Assembly (NCBI GenBank): GCA_005790565.1
Contig: SXUJ01000099.1
Span: forward strand, 1 to 35,598
Direction of reading: 5' to 3'
DNA: 35,598 bases
Origin: Planctomycetia bacterium
GTDB taxonomy: Bacteria > Planctomycetota > Phycisphaerae > Phycisphaerales > SM1A02
Shown here piece by piece: positions 24,704 through 32,673 of this stretch (within the stretch, counting starts at the first letter, position 1; every line of letters starts with the position of its first letter). A program made the translations under genes and the position numbers. Below the pieces are notes generated by a model, which saw only the letters and a list, made by a program, of their open reading frames with translations, was not told the DNA's origin and ran no database searches.

Positions 24704-25717
24704 CTAGGCTCCCGCACGAGCGTGCAACCAACCGCCGACGAGGGGGCGCTTTTGCTTGGCGCTCACGGTGTAAAAGACAAATCCAGCGATGACGAGAAGC
24801 GCAGAGAGTTGCATCGGAATCGTGATGCCCATGATGCTCGGAAGATCAGCATCCGCCTGACGAAACTGTTCCGTCACAAACCGCAGCACCCCATACACCA
24901 CGCAAAACGAGCCGGCGATCACCCCTTGTCGGCGCGGCGACATCCACAAGAGCGCCAACACGCTGAACACAATCACCCCTTCACTCAGTGCCTGCATGAA
25001 GTTGATAGGCCAGTACGCGGTAAGGGTCGGAAGCAATCGCTCTTGGATCGATGTGTTGCCGAGGTAACACTCGTCGCGGATGAGTTGCTGCAATCCAAGG
25101 TCAGAACGAGCAAGCAGGCGCTCATTCGCAAACACCGCAGCCCCATTCCACTGCGGAAGAAAGACCTCGTCGGGATACTTCACACTCCACCACGGCGGGT
25201 TGCTTTGCATCGAAAGCGGAAGTGCCTTTCCCCACAACTCCGCATTCACCCAATTCGCGAGCCGACCAAAGCACAGACCGATGGGCGCGACGAAGGCAAC
25301 TGCATCGCACACCGCGAGAAGGGAAATCGCACGCGATCGCGCAAACCACACACAACCAATCGCAACACCGAGCATGCCGCCGTGACTCGACATCCCGCCT
25401 TTGTGGAGCGCGAGCACTCGCCAGTAGGGCATCGCCGACTCAAACTCGACAAAAAAAGATGGTTCGTAGAAGAGGCAGTGCCCGAGCCGACCTCCAACCA
25501 CAACGCCGATCATCATGCAGAAGACAAGATCGCCCACCTCTCGAACCGAAATCGGGATCAGCAACTTTTTCGAAAGCGCCCTCAATACAAACCAACCCAC
25601 CAGAAATCCAGCGGCGTACGACAAGCCATACCACCGTGGACCAACGCCCTGGGAGAATTCAATCACGAATGGATCGAGTGTATGAAGCGTGGACTCGGCG
25701 ATGCACTTACTGAACAT
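24704..25717 (-). CDS. lgt: Prolipoprotein diacylglyceryl transferase
   Basis: A 337-aa polytopic inner-membrane enzyme that moves diacylglycerol from phosphatidylglycerol to the lipobox cysteine of prolipoproteins. RWYGLSYAAGFLVGW opens the first helix region. KGGMSSHGGMLG (His112) and GRLANWVNAELWG (151-163) are the family's two signature motifs; the second is usually GRxGNFxNxE, so G-to-A and F-to-W changes are present. The frame is open back to 25789, but ATG 25717 gives a sensible N-terminus and avoids overlap with divergent trpD, which starts 42 bp away. C-terminal helices with RRQGVIAGSFCVVYGVLRF are also typical. Confidence 0.95.
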   Translation of the reverse strand: MFSKCIAESTLHTLDPFVIEFSQGVGPRWYGLSYAAGFLVGWFVLRALSKKLLIPISVREVGDLVFCMMIGVVVGGRLGHCLFYEPSFFVEFESAMPYWRVLALHKGGMSSHGGMLGVAIGCVWFARSRAISLLAVCDAVAFVAPIGLCFGRLANWVNAELWGKALPLSMQSNPPWWSVKYPDEVFLPQWNGAAVFANERLLARSDLGLQQLIRDECYLGNTSIQERLLPTLTAYWPINFMQALSEGVIVFSVLALLWMSPRRQGVIAGSFCVVYGVLRFVTEQFRQADADLPSIMGITIPMQLSALLVIAGFVFYTVSAKQKRPLVGGWLHARAGA

Positions 25718-25758
25718 GGGAGAAATGCTACGCCTTTGATTGGGAGTACGCTTCGTCC

Positions 25759-26823
25759 ATGACAACCCATGCACCAAGCGAGTTCCCACGAGGGGATCGC
25801 GCCGGCGATCTCACACCGGCACTCCGGACCTTGTTGTCGGGTCGCTCGCTGAGCGAGTTCGACGCAACACAAGCCTTCAAAGCGCTCGCAAGTGGATCGG
25901 CGCATGAGGGGGAGATTGGTGCGCTCCTTGCACTTCTCGCGACTCGGGTGCCGACGGTCGATGAACTCGTTGGCGCCGCGCGCGTGATGCGCGACAATGT
26001 TGATGCGGTTCCTACAACAATCGACCCAGCGGATCTGCTCGATACCGCTGGTACAGGGGGCGCTCCGAAGAGCTTTAATGTGAGCACGATTGCAGCGATT
26101 GTCGCCGCCGCAGCGGGAGCAAGGGTTGCGAAACACGGCAACCGGTCGCGTACGGGGCGCGGTAGTGCGGAAACACTCGAGCGAGTAGGCGTGCATGTCA
26201 GCGCTTCTCGCGCGACTCAAGCGCGGTGCTTGAGTGAGTGTGGGATTTGCTTCTGCTTCGCGATCCACCATCACCCGGCCGCGAAGCATGCTATTGGCGT
26301 GCGCAAGGCGTTGGGGTTTCCAACCATCTTCAACTTGCTTGGCCCGCTCACAAATCCAGCGCGTGCGCGCCGACAGGTCATGGGCGTCTATGCGCCGCAA
26401 TTCATGCGTCCGATCGCTGAGACCTTGCTGCGCTTGAACGCAAAGCGGGCGCTTGTGCTTCACTCGGATGATGGCCTTGACGAGATTTCCATTCTGAAAT
26501 CAACACGGGTCAACGAGGTACGAGACGGTGCCATTCATGAATGGACCATCGACCCCCGCGCGCTGAAGCTCGCAGAGGCAGATCCCAAACAACTCGCGCC
26601 CGCTTCACTCGATGAGGCCGCGGCGCTCTTTGAGTCGGTCCTTCGCGGCGACGAACGCGGTCCCTGCCGCGACCTTGTCCTTGTCAACGCCGCGGCTGCG
26701 ATACTGGCTGCCGATAAGGCGCCGACCCTTGAAGCTGGCATCCAAGTCGCCGCACAATCGATCGATTTCGGCGATGCGTGGAAGTGCTTTGAGTTACTCC
26801 GCGAGGTTTCGGCGAAGGGATGA
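25759..26823 (+). CDS. trpD: Anthranilate phosphoribosyltransferase
   Basis: A 354-aa enzyme of tryptophan biosynthesis that joins anthranilate and PRPP to give phosphoribosyl-anthranilate. The PRPP-binding GTGG is at 98-101 (DTAGTGGAPKSFNVST). KHGNRSRTGRGSAETLE (125-141) replaces the usual KHGNRxxSSxSGSAD loop and is one residue shorter. FAIHHHPAAKH, LGFPTIFNLLGPLTNP and HSDDGLDEIS (magnesium-binding DE) are canonical. It stands alone here: no other trp gene is in the window. The first ~18 residues before LTPALRTLLSG are an N-terminal extension, so the true start may be slightly downstream. Convergent with the secreted ClpP-like gene (38-bp gap). Confidence 0.96.
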   Translation: MTTHAPSEFPRGDRAGDLTPALRTLLSGRSLSEFDATQAFKALASGSAHEGEIGALLALLATRVPTVDELVGAARVMRDNVDAVPTTIDPADLLDTAGTGGAPKSFNVSTIAAIVAAAAGARVAKHGNRSRTGRGSAETLERVGVHVSASRATQARCLSECGICFCFAIHHHPAAKHAIGVRKALGFPTIFNLLGPLTNPARARRQVMGVYAPQFMRPIAETLLRLNAKRALVLHSDDGLDEISILKSTRVNEVRDGAIHEWTIDPRALKLAEADPKQLAPASLDEAAALFESVLRGDERGPCRDLVLVNAAAAILAADKAPTLEAGIQVAAQSIDFGDAWKCFELLREVSAKG

Positions 26824-26861
26824 GTGGCGGCGGGTTGCGTGCGTGTGATCCCGATTGGCCC

Positions 26862-27887
26862 TCATGGGACTTTGAGGTGCTCAATCACTTTCTCGTAGGC
26901 TTGTTCAAGTTTCTTTTTCTTGCCGCTCATCGTCTTCTGCCGAGACGCTTCGAGTTGACGGTTTGACCCGCCACCAGTGACCAAACTCTGATACTCCTCA
27001 AGCGAGTTCAATTGTGCTTCAAAGGTCTTGATGAGTTTCTGAAGTTGGCGCTCGTCGGACCTAATCTCTGAACTCAAGTCAAGCACGCTTTGCTTCTTGA
27101 CCTCCAGTTGGTCCAGCATATCTTCGCTCGAGGTTGCTCTCTTCGCGAAACCGGTACTCAGCATCAGGGTGTAGGTGAGGGTGAGCACATCACTATTGCT
27201 ATCAATCCTGACTACCTCTGGAGCGCCACTCGTGTCGGAGAATCCGCCGCTCGGTGAGTGCCAGAGCTCTGCCTCTTTCTCCTTCATCGCCCTCGCAATA
27301 CAGGGACATCGCTTCGTTGCGCGTGCGGCTTCGTCGTCGATGGCGCTGCTGAAGCTCCGGAACTTTGCTTCGAGCTCTGGATCATCCTTGAGGACTTTCT
27401 TCATGGAGACTGGTCCAGTGTCGCCAACCAGAATCGTGACTGCCGCACCGACTCGAGATGCGGGCATCACGAAGATTTCGTTGCAGGCAAGCGTGATCAG
27501 CGCCGCAGCGCTCCCTGCATCATGAACGAATGCAATCGTTCGCACTCCGGAATCAGAGAGGCGAAGGATCTCACGAATGACTTCTTCCTTTGTATCCACC
27601 CGGCCCCCAGGGCTATCGATTTCGAGCACAAGTATCTTGCAACCGGACTTGCGAACCTGATCAGCGCATCTCCGAAACGCCGCTGCAGAGAAGGACTGCT
27701 CGGACGCATCCAACCCTACGGTGCCTTTAAGTGGAATCCAAGCGACCGTTGGAGCGCTTGACTGAGTTTTCGAATCGCGTGTCCTCTTGACCACTGTCCC
27801 AGGCGGAGTCGCGTGCGATGCTTGAGCGGCGAGCAACCCGGCGCTAGAGAGCGCCAACACGAGTATGGAAGTGAGGGATCGGCGCAT
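26862..27887 (-). CDS. Secreted ClpP/NfeD-like serine peptidase homologue with C-terminal coiled coil
   Basis: A 341-aa protein with signal peptide (MRRSLTSILVLALSSAGLLA / AQA). Residues ~48-190 carry a ClpP/crotonase-like fold as in NfeD1b and SppA-type membrane proteases: VAWIPLKGTVG, ILVLEIDSPGGRVDTKEE, IAFVHDAGSAAALITLACNE with probable nucleophile Ser126, and VMPASRVGAAVTI. The remainder departs from NfeD: there are no transmembrane helices or NfeD beta-barrel. Instead residues ~250-341 are charged and helical, likely a coiled coil (QLQKLIKTFEAQLNSLEE). It would act in the periplasm or planctomycete paryphoplasm, substrate unknown. The general base is not obvious. The gene is followed by convergent trpD and preceded by a 368-bp region without gene. 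Confidence 0.75.
   Translation of the reverse strand: MRRSLTSILVLALSSAGLLAAQASHATPPGTVVKRTRDSKTQSSAPTVAWIPLKGTVGLDASEQSFSAAAFRRCADQVRKSGCKILVLEIDSPGGRVDTKEEVIREILRLSDSGVRTIAFVHDAGSAAALITLACNEIFVMPASRVGAAVTILVGDTGPVSMKKVLKDDPELEAKFRSFSSAIDDEAARATKRCPCIARAMKEKEAELWHSPSGGFSDTSGAPEVVRIDSNSDVLTLTYTLMLSTGFAKRATSSEDMLDQLEVKKQSVLDLSSEIRSDERQLQKLIKTFEAQLNSLEEYQSLVTGGGSNRQLEASRQKTMSGKKKKLEQAYEKVIEHLKVP
27859..27880 (+). repeat. 22-bp imperfect direct repeat, copy 1 (inside signal-peptide codons of the ClpP-like gene)
   Basis: The segment ACGAGTATGG-AAGT-GAGGGATC recurs at 28159-28180 as ACGAGTATGG-TGGG-GAGGGATC, 19 of 22 bases identical and exactly 300 bp apart. On the minus strand copy 1 encodes part of the ClpP-like signal peptide. 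Flanking bases do not match, so a short duplication or a shared binding site are both possible, and so is chance. Confidence 0.4.
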
Positions 27888-28158
27888 TGCTTTTCTCTGT
27901 TGCTTGCCTCTACTGCTTGCCTTGGTGGCTCTTCTCGATAAATCTTCTCTGTGGATCTCTTCAGAGACCTGTCGCAGGCTACCGTGGTTTAGCGCGCGAA
28001 CCTCAACGACACACGCGTCGCGAATGGGTAATCGCTTCGTTGTTTGCAGTCTCCGTATGCGTTTCCCACATATCGATGGCAGTTCCTTGGCGCGCCATTG
28101 GTGGCTGGTTTGTGAAAGGCATCACAAAAAGGTGGAGAACAGAGAGTCGACTCCACGC

Positions 28159-28180
28159 ACGAGTATGGTGGGGAGGGATC
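28159..28180 (+). repeat. 22-bp imperfect direct repeat, copy 2 (intergenic)
   Basis: This partner of the copy at 27859-27880 lies in the non-coding gap upstream of comEC, in the same orientation and at 300-bp spacing. Three mismatches fall together in the middle. Confidence 0.4.
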
Positions 28181-28197
28181 AGTGATGGTTCGTTGAT

Positions 28198-28232
28198 GGA
28201 TTGAATGGTCGAAATGGTTGAAATGGGAAAAT
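28198..28232 (+). repeat. Short tandem repeat, 9-bp unit
   Basis: Reads GGATTGAAT-GGTCGAAAT-GGTTGAAAT-GGGAAAAT, nearly four copies of a GGTTGAAAT-like unit. It ends 23 bp upstream of the comEC start. It could be a slippage-prone array or a stacked binding site; nothing further can be said. Confidence 0.5.
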
Positions 28233-28255
28233 GACTTGAGGCGGCGATACCTCCC

Positions 28256-31222
28256 ATGAAACACCCTGCGCTCTCGCGCACATGGTGGGAACAACACGAG
28301 TGGCTCTGCGCGCCATCGCCGAGCCACAGTGCTGTGTACTGCGCTCCCCTCTGCCCACTTGCAACGATATCCGTCGCCGTAGGCATGTGGTGTGGTTGCG
28401 CAATCATTGGTGCCGGGTGGGTACCTGGAGTTCCTGGAGAAACGAATATTGCGAGCGAGCTCGAGCAGTCCGCAGCAGGAATTCATGACTGGGCCTCGCC
28501 ACTAAGCATTGCAAGTATCACATGCGCTCTCGCTTCCATGCTCTTTGTGGGGCGTGCGGTCATCGCCGTGAATCGACTCATCGTCAGCGCGTGTCTGATC
28601 GCAATCGCTGCGATGTTGTGTGGCGCGAATCTCTCGGCTCGCGAGTTCCTTTGTACACACCAAGAGACACCGCTTCGCCTTGCGCAGGAGAGCGCGCTTG
28701 TGCACTTGGAAGGAACACTGCTCGATGTCCCACAGCATCGCCTCACTGGTTCCGACGAGCTCTCAAGGTTCTATGGCTCGCGTGACCGCTGGACCGCGCT
28801 TCTCGACTCCGTCACATTGATGGATGACGACCAGAGTCGTTTGGAAATCGATGGGTTGTGCTCGGTTGTTGCCTCTGGTGCAGCACCGAGTTGGAGGGCG
28901 GGAGAGCGGTGGTCGTTTCTCGGACGACTCAAACTGCGATCGCCGCCTGCGAATGAGGCCGAGAGCCTCAACGCGTTTGGGCGACCGTCGAGTCGCGTGT
29001 GGGGATCGTTGTCCGTTGAGCATGGTGATCTCGCGACACACGCGAAGACATTGGATCGTTGCTGGCCAATCTTGAGATCGTTCATGGCGATGCGAGCAGT
29101 GATGCGCGCGCAACTGCGAGAGTCTGCGCTCGCAGGGATGCCAGGAAATGACGGAGATCCCGTGCGCGCGATGTTGGTCACCTTGCTGCTTGGGGGTGAA
29201 GAAGATGGATCACGAGCAGTCGAGCAACGCTATCAGGTCGTTGGTCTCTCTCACATTCTTGCGGTGAGTGGATTCAATCTGGTCGTTCTTGGCGCGGTTG
29301 CTGGATTTCTCGCGCGCGTCGTGATCCGGTCCCACCGCGGGCAACTCCTTGTGGTGCTTTTGATCATGCTCGCGGCGCTCTTTCTTCTCGCGCCAACCGC
29401 GAGCGCGATGCGTGCGGCAACAATGGCTGTGATAGGGGTTGCTGGAGGATTAGTGCGGAGGGACTGGAACGCTGGAGCAATCCTCTCGGTGGCAGCAGTT
29501 ATCGCAATGCTGATCAGGCCGTCCATAGCGACCGACGCTGGATTCCAACTCAGTTTCGCAGCGGTGCTTGGGCTCCGGTTTTTCGCCGCGCCGCTTCGCG
29601 CCACACTCTTTCCCGCGATCAATCCGCAGCCGATCCGACTCATGGGTTTCCTTGTGCTCGCTTTCGCAACAGCGGTTGCGACCAGCCTAGCGGCAACGCT
29701 CGCGACATTGCCAATACTCCTCACTCGATTTGGGACACTCGCCCCATACTCCATCATCGAGACGCTCTTGTGCACTCCACTCGCGACCGTGATCATGGCG
29801 ATTGGGTATCCGAAGATTGTGCTTGGAAGCGTCTGGCCAACGCTTTCTGCTCCAATTGGTCAACCGCTGTATTGGTTGGGGTGGACACAGAACGCCCTCG
29901 TCGATCAGTCGTTGTGTCTGCCGCACCTTGGCGCGCGCTCGATTTCGCCCACTTCGATACTTGGGGAGCCCATGAGTTTGGTGTGGGTGGTGGTTTGGAG
30001 TCTCGCGCTTTGGAGTTGTTGTCGTGCAAGGACAATGCGATCACGCCGAATGGGCGCGTGTTCTCTCGTGGTCTGCGCGCTTGTCCCCATTGCTCCACTC
30101 CTCGCCACTCGTCCCTCGCCTTGGTTTGAACTACGGGCACTCTCGGTTGGAGATGGAACATCGATGATTGTGCGGAGTGGCGCGGCGACAGCGCTGTTCG
30201 ACGGAGGCTCGTTGACGAGTTGGAGCATCGCGCAGCGCGCCCTCCTTCCAGAACTTCGCCTCCTGGACACGCCTGTTGTCGATGCCGCGTTTGTCTCGCA
30301 CCCGAATCTCGATCACTTCTCAGCTCTTCTTGACATTGCCCGCTTTGTTGGCATTCAGACTGTCTACATCACCAGACAGTTTCATCTCGCTGCCCAAGAT
30401 CCCGAGGGCTCCGCCTGCGCGCTCCTCATGGGCCTTCGATCGGTAGGAACGCGGGTCGTGATCTTCGAGTCTGGTGATCGCCTCAAGCTTGGCAATGCAA
30501 CTTGGAGCATTCTGGCCCCCGACGGCGAGTTTGTGCCTCGCAACGCAAATGACTCGTCGTTTGCGATTCAGGTCGAGGTGGATCAGCAAGCAGCTGCCTC
30601 CGGCCACTTGCGTCGGGTGTTGTTGGTTGGCGACCTTGAAACCGAGGGCATCGCTCGGCTACTACAGAACCACAAGAGCCCACTAGCAGGTGGTGTGTCA
30701 ACGCCTCGCACTTCATTGATCGCGGATGTACTTGAACTCCCGCATCATGGAAGTTGGCGCGCCATCGTTCCGAGTCTCATTGAAGAGGTTCAACCATTGG
30801 TGGTGTTGCAATCGACTGCGCCGCGTCGCTTTCGCACCGATCGCTACGCGCCTTTGATGCTGGCTCGTTCGCGCGGAGTCACATGCCGCGACGGTGCTTT
30901 GCGCGTGCGAATCGACGCACTAGGCTGCCTTGAATTCGACACTTTCAATTCCGATGCGTGTGTATGGGTCACACGTCGGGTGGAACGACGCGGACGAACA
31001 TCGCGCGGTCCACCTCAACCAAGTTTCCAACTAGGCCGTGTGTGCCGGCACGAATCTCAATCTCTACGCCCGTGCCGTGAATCGGAATGCAAACACGATG
31101 TGATGCCTCTTCTGCGCTCAAAGAAAAGGACGCTTCGGCCACGCTGCCGCTCTTTGGGCTCGGGGTGTTGTCCTCGCGGACTCGGATCACCGCGCTCGCA
31201 CCGGGAATCGTCGAATCCTTGA
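28256..31222 (+). CDS. comEC: ComEC/Rec2-family DNA-uptake membrane protein
   Basis: A 988-codon frame with the three ComEC parts. N-terminal membrane helices and a DUF4131/OB-like region span ~30-270. The Competence domain starts at ~305 with LLLGGEEDGSRAVEQRYQVVGLSH split by the hallmark HILAVSGFN at 333-341, followed by many helices to ~600. A metallo-beta-lactamase domain spans ~620-900 (HPNLDH at 682-687, VGDLE, and LPHHGS with His830-831). The family forms the inner-membrane channel for transforming DNA. The natural C-terminus should fall near residue 900 (LRVRIDALGCLEFDT). The remaining ~85 residues are Arg/Ser/Cys-rich and run antisense into the convergent gene ending at 30969, so they look like read-through past a lost stop. 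No other competence gene is nearby. Confidence 0.88.
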   Translation: MKHPALSRTWWEQHEWLCAPSPSHSAVYCAPLCPLATISVAVGMWCGCAIIGAGWVPGVPGETNIASELEQSAAGIHDWASPLSIASITCALASMLFVGRAVIAVNRLIVSACLIAIAAMLCGANLSAREFLCTHQETPLRLAQESALVHLEGTLLDVPQHRLTGSDELSRFYGSRDRWTALLDSVTLMDDDQSRLEIDGLCSVVASGAAPSWRAGERWSFLGRLKLRSPPANEAESLNAFGRPSSRVWGSLSVEHGDLATHAKTLDRCWPILRSFMAMRAVMRAQLRESALAGMPGNDGDPVRAMLVTLLLGGEEDGSRAVEQRYQVVGLSHILAVSGFNLVVLGAVAGFLARVVIRSHRGQLLVVLLIMLAALFLLAPTASAMRAATMAVIGVAGGLVRRDWNAGAILSVAAVIAMLIRPSIATDAGFQLSFAAVLGLRFFAAPLRATLFPAINPQPIRLMGFLVLAFATAVATSLAATLATLPILLTRFGTLAPYSIIETLLCTPLATVIMAIGYPKIVLGSVWPTLSAPIGQPLYWLGWTQNALVDQSLCLPHLGARSISPTSILGEPMSLVWVVVWSLALWSCCRARTMRSRRMGACSLVVCALVPIAPLLATRPSPWFELRALSVGDGTSMIVRSGAATALFDGGSLTSWSIAQRALLPELRLLDTPVVDAAFVSHPNLDHFSALLDIARFVGIQTVYITRQFHLAAQDPEGSACALLMGLRSVGTRVVIFESGDRLKLGNATWSILAPDGEFVPRNANDSSFAIQVEVDQQAAASGHLRRVLLVGDLETEGIARLLQNHKSPLAGGVSTPRTSLIADVLELPHHGSWRAIVPSLIEEVQPLVVLQSTAPRRFRTDRYAPLMLARSRGVTCRDGALRVRIDALGCLEFDTFNSDACVWVTRRVERRGRTSRGPPQPSFQLGRVCRHESQSLRPCRESECKHDVMPLLRSKKRTLRPRCRSLGSGCCPRGLGSPRSHRESSNP

Positions 31223-32660
31223 GTCGAAACTCCCCAACAAACATCCAACCAGGCTGATTGTCAGGGGTGGCGATTGTGCTATTCGATGGACCCTCGAGCA
31301 GTAAGGTGGCTGCTCCAAAGTCTGAAATGCGAGCTCGGCCGCGCACAGTCGTGAAGTGCCCGCGTGGAACCGAAACCCGAAAGGCGCCCGGGATCTCGGC
31401 TGTCAAGACATGCTCCGCATCAACCACCTCAAACGCATCTGGTTGGAGCGCAATCGCGCCTACAGCTCCGATGGCGACCTCACATGTTCCCGTCTCGCGA
31501 TGACTTGGTTCAATCACCTCTGGTTGCACTTCGGGCTGCTCAAAAACCCGAGAGGTCTCCTTCGAATCCCCTTCGTCCAACGCAAACGACATGGTCTTGG
31601 AACTGAATCGCAGCACGCCATTCATACTCAGCTCAAGGTCATGGGCGTCAACAATACTCCCGTCCCGAAGCCACACTCTTGCCACGCGCTTGCTTTCAGC
31701 ACTCTTGGCGAAGTCGCGGCGCGTAACAGCTGTCTCTGCAAATCGAACGCGCGCGACCCTTGTGATCGGCACGCTCACGCTCGGTGTGGGCGCGCGGCTT
31801 GTTTGATCAATGGGTCCGGCGTCGATACTGATGACGAGATTGTTCGACATCGATTCCACAAACCCCCTCATCACATCACCATTGATCAACTCCACCACAT
31901 CGACGAGCTGATTCCCGTTGGCCCTCTCTTCGAGACTTGGTTGGTGAACCGCAGGGTGCAGAGTGACCTCGGCAACTTCGTCAAGCACCACCTCAGTGCA
32001 GCCAAGAGTCGCGTGCCTCCAGAACACATGATCGAGTACAAGATGCAAGGATCCTGTAAACCGCTCGCCGTTACGCAACACTAGTAATCCCTGCGGCAAT
32101 CGAGGCGCGACTGTCGCGGCACCGCTCTCGGAAGTGATTGGAGCATTGATTGGACGCCGAGCCTTCGGGCGCTCTGTTCCCTCCTCGCCACGAAGACGCG
32201 CCGCCTCCAAACTCAAGAATGATTTAGAACTCTCGATAGCTGGGCCAATACTGCCATCTGGTCGACGGATATCGCCGGTTCGAAGCGCACGGGCATCAAG
32301 CGGCAGCCATAGTGCGAGAACATGGCTCCGCGCAATGGTTTGTGCGGCGCATCCTGGAACTGTCGTTGCTTCGATCTCGCGTGCGATCAATGTGATGGTG
32401 TCGGCAGTGATCGTGTCAAGGCCTCCACAGATCTCTGAACCGTCGCGGAGCAAGAGCTTGGCGTGTGTCGATCGTGCGTGCGCCGCGTCGTTCTTGGCGT
32501 CGCTGGAGATTGGGAGCTGTTGTTGTTCCGCCTGCCCCGCAAGACTCGTGGTGGTAGCAAACAGCGCCGCGGAAACGATCGTGCTCACGAGACTGAGATC
32601 ACGGCACCACCAGCCGAGGCTTGGCTGAGTGGAAGTTGGGTTGCGAGCCTTCGTGTGCAT
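30969..32660 (-). CDS. Secreted protein with four internal beta-type repeats, unknown function
   Basis: Start set at ATG 32660, 14 nt after the upstream gene's stop codon. It gives a signal peptide after a short basic N-region (LVSTIVSAALFATTTSLAG). The frame extends to 32912, but that part overlaps the upstream gene and is Arg/Cys-rich. The mature part has four copies of a pattern [K/V]xLxxGxxxxGxLxxxxxxxLxI at ~67 (AKLLLRDGSEICGG), ~191 (GLLVLRNGERFTGS), ~253 (DVVELINGDVMRGF) and ~326 (ARVWLRDGSIVDAH), likely small beta-barrels of SH3/Sm-like type. The C-terminal ~150 residues look like a beta-sandwich of NPCBM-like type. It is the last gene of the minus-strand run. Its 3' end is overlapped by comEC. 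Confidence 0.75.
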   Translation of the reverse strand: MHTKARNPTSTQPSLGWWCRDLSLVSTIVSAALFATTTSLAGQAEQQQLPISSDAKNDAAHARSTHAKLLLRDGSEICGGLDTITADTITLIAREIEATTVPGCAAQTIARSHVLALWLPLDARALRTGDIRRPDGSIGPAIESSKSFLSLEAARLRGEEGTERPKARRPINAPITSESGAATVAPRLPQGLLVLRNGERFTGSLHLVLDHVFWRHATLGCTEVVLDEVAEVTLHPAVHQPSLEERANGNQLVDVVELINGDVMRGFVESMSNNLVISIDAGPIDQTSRAPTPSVSVPITRVARVRFAETAVTRRDFAKSAESKRVARVWLRDGSIVDAHDLELSMNGVLRFSSKTMSFALDEGDSKETSRVFEQPEVQPEVIEPSHRETGTCEVAIGAVGAIALQPDAFEVVDAEHVLTAEIPGAFRVSVPRGHFTTVRGRARISDFGAATLLLEGPSNSTIATPDNQPGWMFVGEFRLKDSTIPGASAVIRVREDNTPSPKSGSVAEASFSLSAEEASHRVCIPIHGTGVEIEIRAGTHGLVGNLVEVDRAMFVRVVPPDV

Positions 32661-32673
32661 GGCAAGACACTGA

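Larger units (their letters stand above)
27888..28255. other. 368-bp intergenic stretch without a convincing gene
   Basis: The region lies between the starts of the divergent ClpP-like and comEC genes, so promoters for both should be here. Short open frames exist on both strands (for example 27887-28204 plus and 28003-28407 minus), but their products are rich in Arg/His/Ser/Trp with no domain and conflict with each other. It holds a 9-bp tandem repeat (28198-28232) and the second copy of a 22-bp imperfect direct repeat. No tRNA, hairpin terminator or clear promoter hexamers were seen. Confidence 0.5.

Noticed and set aside
24659-25762. Plus-strand open frame (367 codons) opposite lgt
   Set aside because: Product is His/Arg-rich with no domain; lgt on the other strand has its signature motifs.
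26860-26880. CCTCA / TGAGG inverted repeat at the trpD / ClpP-like junction as a terminator
   Set aside because: Only a 5-bp stem with an 8-nt loop, no T-run, and it overlaps the stop region of the minus-strand gene.
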